This document shows, piece by piece, positions 11,879 through 23,648 of a stretch of DNA of 64,000 nucleotides. Within the stretch, counting starts at the first letter, position 1. Every line of letters begins with the position of its first letter. The translations under genes and the position numbers were made by a program. The notes under the pieces are model-generated. The model made no database searches and was not told the DNA's origin. It saw nothing but the letters and a program-made list of their open reading frames with translations. The stretch comes from Rhizophagus sp. LPA8_4_AMF (lineage: Eukaryota > Glomeromycota > Glomeromycetes > Glomerales > Glomeraceae). The DNA lies in assembly GCA_021464525.1 (NCBI GenBank), contig JADRCO010000030.1:1-64000 (forward strand), in the 5' to 3' direction.

Positions 11879-14474
11879 ATGAGTTTAATGTCTACAACAA
11901 ATGAAATAGAATTGTCACCTCACCCTAATCCAAAGGAAGATGTCTCTGAATTAAGTCCGTGAAAAATCAATTTTAGAATTTTGTTTTAGTGAGTCATTTT
12001 TTAATAGTTATGAATTATTTAATTGACATTCTAATTTTTATCAAATTAGATTTACTTGGAGTGGCGCGAATTAATATTGTAAATAATAAAAATCTCAGTA
12101 GTGATACTTTAAATATAAAAATTACTTGTTTAGAGAGTGGTAGTGAATATAGAAAAGCTAATACCTGCAAAAACATCAATTCAAAGTGGAATCAAGTCTT
12201 TTATATTCCCATTTATGATATTGATAAAAAATTAAAGATTCGAGTTTATGATGATATTGCTTTCTTTAAGTCTGTAAGTTTGGGATCTTATATCTTTAAT
12301 CCCAAAAACTTCATTGAAGGAAAGAAATTGGATCTTGAACGTGATTTAATAAAACAAAAAAAATAGAAGTTTACACATACCACCCAGACCTAATAAAGAA
12401 ATTCTCCATTTTGATGTCGATTTCTATTACCTTTCTAATCATGAATTTAAAACAAAAACAACAAAATTTTCTAAAACTATTATTTTCTTTTATAATTTAT
12501 GTAATTTGATAGCTTATCAAAGTCAAGATGATAGTTTCAAACTAGACAAATTAGTAAACTTATTTAATTTTAATTCCAAAGATGAATTGATAAAAACATT
12601 TACTGATACTATTAATGATGGTGAAAAAGTAAAAACTCTTTCCATTGATGATAATGTATTAATTGCAGGTAACTTGAAATACTTTAAGATAATTATAATT
12701 TTGTTAATTATATAAGTAAAATGTATTGAATACATTACGTAACTATTTACCTCCTACAGTGCTCTTTAAAGCTTCATTATGGAATGAGAAAGATTACGTA
12801 CCTTATATGGATCACGTGATGTGGAAGAATTATGAAAATTACTTGGAAAAAATAGGTACAGACATTGAAACTAAAAACCGATTATATAATTTAGCCAAAA
12901 AATTTGTTATCAAACACTTTAAAACCAATGAACCTTCTTGGGTCAGTTGGGTTGGCGAAGCCATACAATCTGCAACCATAGATGTATCTCAATCAACAAA
13001 AACTAAAACTAAATCTGAAGTTATCAAAGAATTTGCTGAAAAATTTGTTGAAGAATTTGTTGGTAAACTTAATGAGCTTATTAAATTTCAATTAAAACCT
13101 GAAAATGCTAAGAAGATTGTTTCACAAGAAGTCGAAGTTACTATTGGATCAAACAAAACCATTGAGGAACTCAAAGACGAAGAATTGGTAAAAGTGCCAT
13201 CAACTCCTTCGAACAAGATTATTGTCGAACAAAGTGTCAAAAAAGAAAAGAAAGATGCCGTTTCCACTATCCAAAGCTCTACCACAACCAAAAAAGCAAA
13301 AGAAATAATATCATCCCAAAAGAAAGATGGATCTTTTGTACTCACTGACGCTGTTTCTAAGGAGCTCGATGTTGCATCTAATGAATCATTGGTTTCATCT
13401 ATTAAAAGTTATTTCAACAATAACGGAGTGAAAGTACCAGAGAACAAAAAATTAATAGATACCGCTATAACCTTATCCTTCCTCAGAAAAACATCATCTA
13501 CTGATACTTCACCAGAATTAAAAGTTAAATATGAAAAAGCAGAAAAATATTTAAAGACTGAATTAGGAAGTGATGAAAAAGTTAAAGAATTATTGGAAAA
13601 AACCGATACAGTTGTTGTTGATCATGCGACGAAGAAAGTAATCAAAGAAAAAGCAGAACAAACGATTGTCGAAAAAATTCAAGAAACTATAACTGAAGAA
13701 GAGATCATAGAAATCATTGAAATACAAAATCACGAAGGTTCATATGAAAAAATATCCGACAAAATTACCGAAAAACTTGGAATAATCACAACAGAAAACA
13801 TTTCATCTTCCGTTCGTATTACTGATGAACGTGTCAAAAGATTTGATACCAAAACATGGAACACATTTATAACAATAGCTTATTGTAACAAAGTGTTAGA
13901 AAAACATAAATCAAAATGGACAGTTCAAAATGAAAAAGCCCGCGCTTGGTTGCACGAACAAATCAATGATGAAAAATTAGAAAATGAAATTTTAGAATCT
14001 TGTGAGAAATTTGTGGTTGAAAAACTTTTTAAGAAGAAAGAAAAATCTGCTTTAACTGATACAGCTAAATCAACCGAAGAAGTAATATATGATGCATTAT
14101 CATGCCAAGGGGATGATGGATCTCTACAACTTTCTGATATTGTTTCTAAAGAACTTAAATTTGAGTCCACTGATTTATTGATATCTCGCGTTGTATGTCG
14201 TCTCAAATTCAGAAAAGAGGGAGTGCCAAAGAACCGAGAATTACAACATAATGAACAATTACTGCATACTGCTATAATTTTATCCTTCCTAAAAACGACC
14301 CATATTCCACCAGAATTAAAGGAAAAATATGAAAAAGCAGTGAAATATTTAAAAAATCAATTAGGAAGTGATGAAAATTTCAAAAAAGTAATGGAAACAA
14401 TCGGTATAATCATTAATAATGAACGTATAATAAAAGAAGCAGAGGAAAAAGGGTTAGTAACAGAAGTACATTAA
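11879..14474 (+). pseudogene. C2-domain protein with three helical repeats; frame interrupted
   Basis: A probable start at 11879 (MSLMSTTNEIEL) is followed by an intron whose donor I could not fix. A C2-like domain follows at about 12050-12320 (LGVARINIVNNKNL ... KWNQVFYIPIYD ... SLGSYIF). Coding then continues in another frame after the A8 run at 12356-12363 (IPPRPNKEILHFDVDFYYLS), ends at the donor at 12669 (GCAG/GTAACT) and resumes at 12767 in a long exon to 14474. That exon carries three copies of a roughly 100-residue helical repeat (about 13310-13600, 13700-14035 and 14080-14400), of the type Q..DGSF.L...., then a TA.TLSFL helix and KYEKAEKYLK. Such repeats resemble those at the C-terminus of VIT/vWA proteins. 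A one-base change in the A run would restore the frame, so this is either a sequencing error or a recent lesion in an otherwise well-kept gene. Function unknown. Confidence 0.6.
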
Positions 14475-15501
14475 AGGTATTAAAACTCATTAAAACTCAA
14501 AATGAAGATAGTTCTTTGATTATTTTTCTTTGATGGTAAATATAGTAATATTACCTTTTGCTGAATAATTGTTTACTTTATGCTAACCCTAAAGATAATA
14601 TATCTCATATAATAAAAATTTTCTGTTCTCGTAAAATCTTTAATAATTAAATTGATATGTAATTATCTAATTAAAAATACAACTTTGGCTCAATAAATTA
14701 CTTATAAATTCATTTTATTTTTATTTTCAAATCATGTAAATTTTTTAATTTGAGCGTGATTATTATGTAGGATATTACATAATTAACGTATTTTATTTTG
14801 AAAAAACGAATGAAGCTAAACCTTACTTTCCGGACTCAAAAAAGAGGTATATTTGATTAAATTTAAAATCCAATTTTTTTATCAAAATTATTTAAAAAAA
14901 ACATATATTGTATATTGCATTTAATTAATATTTTTTTGAAAAAAGAATTTTTATCTATATAATTATTTTTTTCAGTTTTATCATTTTATAAAAACGTTGT
15001 TTAAAAGGTTACATGAGTTAAGAGTAATGGTGTTCAAGTAGTTTAAATTAAACGGTAGATCACCTGATATCACCTAACCTAATTAGATGTATTAGCTGAA
15101 AATTCGCGGTTATTCTTTCATATTTGCAATACTAAAAATTAACAGTAAATACAAAAATAATAATGGCACAAAAAAAAAGAACTTGTCAAGCGTTGTGATT
15201 TTGGTATAACACAATTAACACATGTAGTTAAGCTTGATATCTTAAATATACTACTACTTCTATCGTAATATATTAAAATAAGGCAGACTGGATTTTTGTT
15301 TTACCCTTAAAAAAATTTTCCCATGAAATTTGACAAAAAATTTTGACGTTTCGTGATCCTTGTTCTTTTTTATTACACACTTGAATCATTTAACATAATT
15401 GTTTTCATTAATTCTTGAATGGTAAAATTAAAACAGATCGTACTATTAATATTTCAATTTATATAAATTTCATTTGGAATATCGCTTAATAATTTTTTCC
15501 C
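14475..15501. other. intergenic, AT-rich
   Basis: About 1 kb between the C2-repeat gene and the 3' end of RPN10. No gene or clear repeat was found. Confidence 0.5.
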
Positions 15502-17120
15502 TTATTTTTTTTTTTCTTCGTCCTTTTTATTATCTTCCTCGTTATTTTCATTATCAGCAGGAAATCCTTGAAGTGCATTTTGAATCTGCGGATCAGATAA
15601 ATCTACTCCCGGCAGAGTTTGCAGAACTGCACTCATAAATTCTTGATCATGCATTCCCTAAAAATAAGTGTAAATAAATCAACAACAGATGAAAAATACA
15701 TATATATATTTTTGTGTTAATTTCTTACAGATCCGCCTTCCATCGACATTTGAATCGCTCGAGCCATTTGTTCATCTTCAGTTTCTTCCATTTGAACATC
15801 TCCTTCCTGAATAAATAAAATGTTTAAATTAAAATAAAAAATTATAGATAATAAAAGATTATAATACATAATACCATAATACATACTCGAGTTTCGCCTG
15901 CTGAAGACATAGCTAAGGCTTGAGCTAACATATCATCTTCGGTTTTATCATTTTGGTTATCACCAACAGTTTTATCAATGTCCATTGAAGTTGGCTGTGT
16001 CTCTTGAGTGGCGCCCGCAGCACCTGCAGCTTTAGCTGCCTCAGCTTCCTGTCTTGCCTTCTCTTCTTCAAGAGATATACGTAGAGCCTAAAGGTTTATT
16101 ATATTATTTAATAAAACGTGTAGATAAAATATTTAATATCAAAACACGAGCATACCAGCGCTAATTCTGGATCAAGATTAGGGTCAACTCCAAATTCAAA
16201 ATTGCTCCCTCCACCAGCCGTAAATCCAGCAGGAACACCATCTTCTCCTGCTATTATAGGGGATGATATCAATATGTCACTGAGGATATGCGGGCCAGGT
16301 GGTATTGGTACAAGGTGACTAAGATACGTAATTAAAATTATAATTAATCAAATAATTTACATATGAATACATATGAAAACCTTTACCTATTATCACCACT
16401 ATTCACTGCAGATATAAAAGCTTCCAATTTCGCGGTGTTTTCGGCTTCCTCTCCAAAATTAATGATATCTACCGCTACACTATTCTTTTTCATCTTTTTA
16501 GCTAACTTCACCAATGTTTTCTCATCGGCTTCAATAGGACTACCAACAAATACTATAATTCTTTGTCGTTGATTTTTGTTTTGCCTGTGTTTGAGAGCAA
16601 GCTTCAAACAGTTATATTTATTAGATCATATTTAAAAAAATGTTATTAAACCGAATCAAAATAATAAAATACAACCTGTGCAACTTGAATCCCAGTCGTT
16701 AAATTTGCCTTCCCACCAATTTTTATGTTATGTAATGCTGTAAGAATTTTACCAATATCCGATGTTAAAGTAACGAGTACTTCAGGACTATTATAAACGA
16801 ATAAACGAATAACTAATCATAAGTCAAATGTTTATATTACCGCTTTAATAAAATTGTACATACCCTTTGCCAGCCATAGTAAGTAAACCTACAGTATTCT
16901 CTGGGTTGGAATTCGTTTTTGAACCGAAAATGAGATTAACTGCATCTTTTTGTGCCTCTAAACGTGTTGGCGTATAGTCTCCATTACGCATCCATTCCGA
17001 ATTATCCAAACTATAAATAAAATTGCTTTCAAGGTTAAGAAATAGGCAGTACTCGATTGTGTACACCTTGGAAATAAAAGCTAGATAAACTTACACTAAC
17101 ATAGTCGCTTCGAGAACCAT
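15502..17120 (-). CDS. RPN10: 26S proteasome regulatory subunit Rpn10
   Basis: Eight exons (17120-17095, 17010-16864, 16787-16676, 16601-16387, 16318-16156, 16087-15887, 15806-15729, 15657-15502) encode 365 aa. The N-terminal vWA domain starts [20 protein letters not shown] and continues through [18 protein letters not shown]. Three ubiquitin-interacting motifs follow: [31 protein letters not shown] and [16 protein letters not shown]. Rpn10 is a ubiquitin receptor of the 19S particle that docks polyubiquitinated substrates; three UIMs is more than the single one of yeast. The tail is acidic and lysine-rich. The gene is divergent from clathrin light chain, with 181 bp between start codons. Confidence 0.95.
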
Positions 17121-17301
17121 TTTGAATTCGATAGATCTTTGAGCGACCTTTATCCTTGACTAGCCCGGTTTATGCAGTCATTAATCTTTTGGTGCTGATC
17201 GTGTAAACATTTAATTGGATGATATTTTATATGGAATTTGGTAGTCTAAATAGCTATTATAGATCTATTTTTCAACTAATCGTTTTTCTTAAAGTTTTGC
17301 A

Positions 17302-18304
17302 ATGACAGACTTTAGCTCTGAATTTCCGCCTCTTGAAGATTTTCCCACTTCTTCAAATACAAATGAAAATGCAAACTTGGAATCTGACTTTTTAGCAAGA
17401 GAACAAGCTGTCTTAGGAGCCGATGCAGCTTTATTCTCAAATTCAAATCATACTATTACATCAACAAGTAATGAGCTTGAAGGCTTCCCAGACATTACCT
17501 CACCGTCAACAAGCAACGTTTTGAGTCCTCCTGTTAGTAACACTTCTATTGTCAATTCTGTTTCTGATTACTCAGCTTTTCATTCAGAGTTTCCACCAGT
17601 AGAGGTTGAAAGCCAGGCAAGTTTAGTAGGAATTTTACTATTAGTATATGTAAATCAATTGGTATATATATAATATATATATATTTCTTTCCGCAGGCAT
17701 TGTACAGTAGTAGCAATGGAAAGGTTCCGCTTTCATTGTCATCAGATAATAATATCATCCATAATGTTGAAGAGGAGGATCCGGAAATTATCCGGTACAT
17801 TTAAAATTTAATGATTTATTATTTGAACGTTTTGAATACATATAAATATAACGTAATTGATAAAATAGACAATGGAAAGAACGACAAAGAGAGATTATCG
17901 CCAAGCGCGATGAGGCATCTGAAGAAAAAAAACGAGAAACACTGTCTATTGCGCGCGATGCAATTGATAAATTCTATGAAGAATACAATGAAAAGAAAGC
18001 TCGTACTCATGAACAAAACAAGTAATTTTCATTTATTATTGTAATCAATGAAATTTATTTTAAATTGTGAAGTAGTTTTGTTTTAATATGGTTTAAATTT
18101 ATAAGACAAGATGAAGAAACGTTTTTGCGTGAACGAGATGACCTTACTTCTGGCACAGCTTGGGAGCGTATTTGTAAACAGGTTGATCTTTCAACAGCAC
18201 AAAGTAAGACAACCAATAAGCATGTTAAGGATGTGGGCAGATTCAAAGAGTTGCTTTTGAGCTTGAAAAAAGACGAAAAGGCCCCTGGTGCGGGTGGTTA
18301 TTAA
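17302..18304 (+). CDS. CLC1: clathrin light chain
   Basis: Four exons (17302-17616, 17697-17794, 17869-18021, 18106-18304) encode 254 aa, the usual size. The N-terminal half has an acidic, Ser/Thr-rich segment with FLAREQAVLGADAALF. The central heavy-chain-binding helix reads IIRQWKERQREIIAKRDE, then AIDKFYEEYNEKK. The C-terminal part contains GTAWERICKQVDL and DVGRFKELLLSLKKD. The light chain binds the clathrin hub and regulates coat assembly in endocytosis and Golgi traffic. Intron 1 has a GC donor (CAG/GCAAGT at 17617) rather than GT; using the nearby GT instead leads to an immediate stop. Confidence 0.93.
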
Positions 18305-18429
18305 AGAAACGAACTTTATTAAAAAATTTTACTACAAAATAATAATTTTTCTATGATTAGAAATTAGTGTTTAGCTATAATAATAATATATAAAATAATA
18401 CGTATTTGTTATCTTCTGCGGATTTGTAA

Positions 18430-18460
<31 letters not shown>

Positions 18461-18602
18461 AAAATATGGTTCTATTTAAGTTAAATTACAAAACACGTGG
18501 TTCGAAAAATTATAAATAATGGATTTTGGATCAACAAATTTGAGTATTTCTCCTACAAAATTACTTCGGCATTGTAGTTAAAGTAGTTAAATTCTTCCTA
18601 AC
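18305..18602. other. intergenic with poly-T run and upstream region of cyclin gene
   Basis: It contains a long T tract near 18430-18454, a CACGTG at 18494-18499, and an upstream ORF described separately. Confidence 0.5.
18519..18581 (+). promoter_or_regulatory. upstream ORF of the Ctk2-like cyclin
   Basis: A complete 20-codon ORF (MDFGSTNLSISP...) ends 21 bases before the start codon of the cyclin gene, in a different frame and with no splice signal joining it. If transcribed, it would be translated before the main ORF and could damp expression. Whether the transcript begins upstream of it is unknown. Confidence 0.4.
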
Positions 18603-20232
18603 ATGTCCTCACCCACAGTAAATTCTCCAATTGGAGAATTTAACTTCGCAGCTAATTCGAGTCCTGATGTAATAGGAGAACGTTGTAACGTTATAGAGCG
18701 TCGAGCAAAAGCATATTTTACTAAAGCTGAAGTAACCCGTTGTGCAGAAAAACAGGGCTCTGGTGATTCTAAGGATAACATGTCAAGAGCGCAATGGTGC
18801 ACTTTTATAGACGCTGTAGGAAGTAATCTTGGGTTGTAAGTTGAATATATTAGTTTAGAGAGAAATTGCTTGAATTTTTCCTCTCTTCAATTTGATGGTC
18901 CTGTCTCACGAGATTCTTATAAATTAAAGACCACAGAGTACGATAAGCACAGCACAATTACTTTATAATAGATTCTTTTTATTTCAACCTTCAAAAGACT
19001 TTGCATCTGCAAAGCAAAAAACTGTAATGTTGTATTTATCATTTTTTTTTGGTTAGGCGTTTAATGACGATTATATTTTTTCCTGATTGTTATGTCAATT
19101 CGAATAGGATTTATGTATCACATGTTTATTTGTTTCAACAAAGATTGAAGAGACGTATAAAAAACTCAAAGACATTTTAGTGGCAGCATATCAAGTTAAG
19201 CATCCTGAAGGACCTGAAATCAATGCAGAAAGTCAGGTACATTTAATGAAATTTGTAATCATATTTGAATAATGATTGAATTATTATACTATATCATTTG
19301 CTTATTTATTTTTAACTAGACGTTAGAAGAACAGAGACGTCGTGTTATACAGAATGAGCGCACGATAGTCGAAACTATATGTTTCGATTTTCAATTTGTG
19401 CTTCCTCATAAATTGCTTGTAAAATTCGTTAAGAAACTAAAAGGTATTTATTTAGACTTATTTTATTTTTTTTTATTTATTTTTTTTTTTTTATAATTAA
19501 AAATTAATGTTAATTCGTTATATTTTACATATTATAAATTAGGTGACAAATATTTATATCTTAAGGCATATAATATAGTTAACGAATGGTAAAAGAAGTT
19601 TTTTATATCGTTATTATTAGATAGCTTGCAATAGTGAATGAATATTTTCTTTAAAAAAAAAAAAAAAATTATTTCTAGTTACAAAACAACGGCATGCCTT
19701 AGGTTTCCTCCTGCTGCTATGGCAGCAGCTTCAATTTTTCTTGCTACAAAGTTATTGCACCGCGAAAATTTCCCATCCACAATTCACAATATGCCTTGGT
19801 ATAAGATTTTTTTGGTTAAAATTGAAGATATCGAAGGTAAAAAAAAAAGCATTTGTATTATTATGAATTTCCATCAATTCTCATTTTTTCAAACTATTTA
19901 TAGAAATAAGTTATCTTATTTTGGATCATTTTATATTGGAATCATCATCTAACCCCGATGATCCAGCTAATGAAGAATATACACAATTGAAATTATCTAT
20001 AAGTCAACAAGCTAAAGAAAGGGAAGCGGCAATGGAAGATGTAACTATGAACAATATAGATATTGAATCTAGTAAGAATTTAAATTTAATTTAATTTTTT
20101 TTCAAGTATTTGTGTTTTTAAATATTCCATTTTTTATCAGACGGAGATTCATTGCAAATGATCAACGGAGCATCAAAAGATCACACCGTCCGCTATATGT
20201 TTGCGACTGTTCCGGAAATACATTTTGTTTAG
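18603..20232 (+). CDS. CTK2: Ctk2-type cyclin (RNA polymerase II CTD kinase subunit)
   Basis: Eight exons (18603-18835, 18930-19023, 19108-19236, 19320-19443, 19543-19588, 19679-19836, 19904-20071, 20141-20232) encode 347 aa. The first cyclin box includes QSTISTAQLLYNRFFLF and DLCITCLFVSTKIEETYKKL. The second includes ETICFDFQFVLPHKLLVKF and YKTTACLRFPPAAMAAASIF. This pattern fits the Ctk2/cyclin K group that activates the CTD Ser2 kinase; the FPP motif favours Ctk2. The C-terminal 80 residues are polar and show no known domain. The start at 18603 is preferred because the upstream ATG at 18519 opens a closed short ORF. A TCACGTGA lies at 20291, just past the stop. Confidence 0.78.
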
Positions 20233-20666
20233 TTATATGTTACGATGAGTGAAGACGAAGGAGGAGAACGAGACGGTCCTCGATGGGCAATCACGTGATT
20301 ATTTATGAATTTGTTTGAAGTTTAACGTTAATAAGAATGGTAAAATAAAAATTTCCTTTTATTTTTAATTAAGAAAAATCTAACGATATGTTCTAATGAT
20401 TTCTTATATTACTATAACATTTATAAGATTTTTCTCTCTTTTCTTTTTTTTTGTAGATATAAATGTATGAATATATGAGCACGCACTGTTAGTATTTGGA
20501 GAAAGGATACTCTCCTTAATTTGTAAATAAAAATTTAGAATATAAATATGTTTAACATAAACATTATATAAATAATATAGAGATAATGATTTTATAAATA
20601 CAAATTTATTATTTATTCAATTCATATATTGTAATCAAAGACGAAGATATCTCCTCTGAACCAGTC
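20233..20666. other. convergent 3' region
   Basis: This is the shared downstream DNA of the cyclin gene (plus) and eS12 (minus). TCACGTGA is at 20291-20298. No gene was seen. Confidence 0.5.
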
Positions 20667-21294
20667 TTAACGTGATTTAAAGTATTCTAAAAGTACGTTC
20701 CTAGCTTCAGAATCTTCGCCATAATCTTTAACAACTACGCAAGAACAAGCTACTACCTTACGGGGATTACCTTCTCTATCAATTTTACACAATCCGGCCC
20801 ATTCTCCTAACTTTTTGGCATCACTTACTTTAATTAATTGAATATTATGTTCACTACATAATGCTTCAACAAGTTTAATATATTCTTTTTCGGTACAAGT
20901 TTCGACAAGGACACATAAGAAAGCTTGGCGCCTGTTATTACAAAAAAGATCGGGATTGTTAGGAAATTAACGACCTAAAAAAAAAAAAATTTTTAAGATA
21001 TGACTTACCTATCCAAAGCCTTGGCGCATTCTCTCAATCCTCGAGCGAGACCGTCAACGACAAGAGCACGCTTTAAAACGTCCTGAAGAGCATCTTCGAC
21101 GGTCTTTAATTAAAAAGAATCAATTGATTATTTATCAATAGAATCATAATATCGTATCAATTTGATGTTCCTACCATTTGGCCTTTAGCAGGAGTGTCAG
21201 AGCTAACAAGGATTTCTTCCTGTTGATTTGCTTCATCTCCAACTACATCTTCAACTTCCGATTCATCATCTCGGTCTTCTACCATGGGTGGCAT
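20667..21294 (-). CDS. RPS12: 40S ribosomal protein eS12
   Basis: Three exons (21294-21175, 21103-21009, 20931-20667) encode 159 aa. After a very acidic N-terminal extension ([15 protein letters not shown]), the family core reads [56 protein letters not shown] and [16 protein letters not shown]. eS12 is an L7Ae-fold protein of the small-subunit beak. The start is the first ATG after a probable leader-intron acceptor (TTTAG/AAAATG). A leader exon ending GTCATCAT/GTAAGT near 21435 would give the spliced 5' UTR common in ribosomal protein genes. Confidence 0.95.
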
Positions 21295-22101
21295 TTTCTA
21301 AATTTTCTTTTTAATGTTTTTTGTAACGGGTATCCAGACGTCCTCACTTAAAAATGATATAATTAATATAATGATTATACTATCATTAAAATAAATAATA
21401 AATGATAATACAAAAATAAAAAAAAAAAATACTTACATGATGACTTTTCTCTTTTCCCCTAAAGCAAAACGATGAACGATGATGGATAGATGAAATCGAA
21501 AAAATAAAAAAAAAAAAATTTATATAGATCTCGATCTGCAAATCATGAACAAATGATCTTGCTGAAATTAAACATGATAATTCGGGCCACATTTTGTATA
21601 ATGCTGCCAACTGTCGATCTTTTTCACATGAATTTCAATTAAACCAATTTTGAATAATAATACCAAAAATTCTTTGTGCATGAAAATCTTATTTGTAGTA
21701 CGTAATCTTATTAATGATGAAATTTCAATAATCACATTTATTATTATGCAAATTTATATAATACATCTCCTCGATATTACATAAATAATAATAAAAATCC
21801 CAATTTTAATTATTAAGTTTCAAATTTTTTTATTTATTAATTTTTTATGAAACAGAAATAAAAAAAGAAAATATATATAAGGGGAATGTAATAAAGGGGA
21901 TTTTAAAACTAATCACAAGAAAAAGAAAAAATTTAAATGCACAATACGTTCAATATAACGTTTAACCATCACACTATAAGTAATCAACGATAATTTCTAT
22001 CTAATTCAATTACGAAAAAGTATAATAAAATGTATTATTTTTTATTTTAATTTTTTCTCCAATCTCTTCAGTATTAATTTCTTCAGTTCTTAGTTTCTTA
22101 T
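21295..22101. other. eS12 leader region and intergenic DNA
   Basis: About 21298-21435 is probably the 5' UTR intron of eS12. The rest lies downstream of the DUF262 gene and shows no gene. Confidence 0.4.
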
Positions 22102-23648
22102 TTAATTAGAGGTCTTTGCTTTCTTTCTTCGTTGAGTAGATGAAGGAGCTGCAGTATCATAAATATTATTTGGATAAGTTACCGAGTTATTAGAGTGGCT
22201 TGAGTGATTTGTGTGATGAGATGATGGAGCGTAAGGAATAGTTTGGTGATTTGAAACGAATTCATATTCCATATTATCCACGAACTTTTTCAATGTGTCA
22301 AAGACCTTATTGTTGAATCTAATATCATCATGTTTAGCACGAACATGTTTCTTCATAGCTAAAAGACGATTTTGGTATTGGAAGATCGGTAACTTGGGAA
22401 ATTTAGCGATCATGTAAGTTAAAAATACAAATTCCACTGGAGCCAATCTATGATCACGATGAAATAATTCAGCATCGTCTTCGATCATCTCTTCTATGGT
22501 CGTATAAATCTGTTTAGCCAATGCCTTAAGACCTTCGGGAACTTCGCGATCTTCTTTCAAGTATTTAGTAATTGTGGCAGGAGTTGCATTGAATTTTTCC
22601 GGTTCAGTTTCAATCATGTGTAAAGATTGAGTAATAAGTTGAAAAGGTCGAGCGCGTTTGTTATCCATTATGGAAGAAAGAGTGGAATGTTGACTGTAAA
22701 TTGTATGAGCGAAATCAGCCATTGGACTGCTAATGGCTTGAAGTTTTTCAGCAGGAGTTAATGCAACTCCCAGTTGTACACGACTGAAGATTTCTTGTTC
22801 TTGATGTAAAGTAAGATCATAATACTCAACTAAATAATATAAAATAAAAATAATGATTATTACAAATTCTAAAGTGATAATAAGAAATTTCATTACTTTT
22901 ATAGGTGATATTTGTGATTACGATCATCATCACAATCACCAGAATATTTTTTGAATCTTACCACAAAGAAGCTCAGAACAATCAAACATTTCACGTTCCG
23001 CTTCTGTCAAAGAACGTCTATTATTAAGATTTCTATAATATCGCTTAGTTATATTGCCATCAGAAGGACTAAGATGAGGGATTTCATTATCCATGAATCT
23101 GTAATTCAGATTAATAAACGTATTTGTTGCGTAGAAAATTAATCATGTCTAAAATATTGTGAATTAAGATAACTACTTACTTCCTGATAGCGGTGAGGCG
23201 CTGTTTACCGTCAATACAAACGCGCATCCATCTTTTACTATCCAGTTTTTTACAAGAGAAGATTATAGGCGGGACATAGAAGTTATTAAGAACAGAGTCA
23301 ACCAAGTGTGACTGCTTGATTCCTGTCCATACTATGTCTATCATAAAATAGAACAAAAGGAAATAAGTAAAGCTAAGCGTATAAAGATTTGTTTGTAAAT
23401 TACTCTACTGCGCCACATTCGTTTATTCTTTAAGTATGCATATATGCATTTTTTTTTTGTAGTAACATAACGAAATGTAGAATAAAACAAAATAATAATC
23501 TCGCATATTTTTTAAAACCGGCCAATATTACTTCATACATACCTCTTTGAAATTCAGGATTCAAGTCAATCATACCCATTTGTAACCAGTTATATAGCTT
23601 ATACATAGTATGGGTAACATTTCTTGGTTTTGTAAGTGCTTCATCCAT
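22102..23648 (-). CDS. DUF262 / GmrSD-N domain protein
   Basis: Four exons (23648-23543, 23337-23181, 23098-22962, 22829-22102) encode 375 aa. The N-terminal part has the ParB-like DUF262 signature: an LNPEFQRDIVWTGIKQSHLV strand-helix unit, then VPPIIFSCKK and CIDGKQRLTAIRKFM, a variant of the DGQQR motif of GmrSD-type enzymes. The middle is helical (EQEIFSRVQLGVALTPAEKL). The tail is low in complexity, rich in His, Ser and Asn, with a basic end (RRKKAKTS) that could be a nuclear signal. In bacteria the domain occurs in phage-restriction nucleases; the role of fungal copies is unknown. The start at 23648 is fixed by an in-frame stop just upstream. Confidence 0.8.

Noticed and set aside
13088-14206. 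Minus-strand ORFs inside the C2-repeat gene
   Set aside because: They are shadows of the long plus-strand exon; the composition (Ser/Phe-rich) is typical of antisense translation.
19589-19678. A possible micro-exon (ATAGCTTGCAATAG) in the cyclin gene
   Set aside because: It has no usable GT donor in phase. The direct junction 19588/19679 gives the conserved IVNECYKTT sequence without it.
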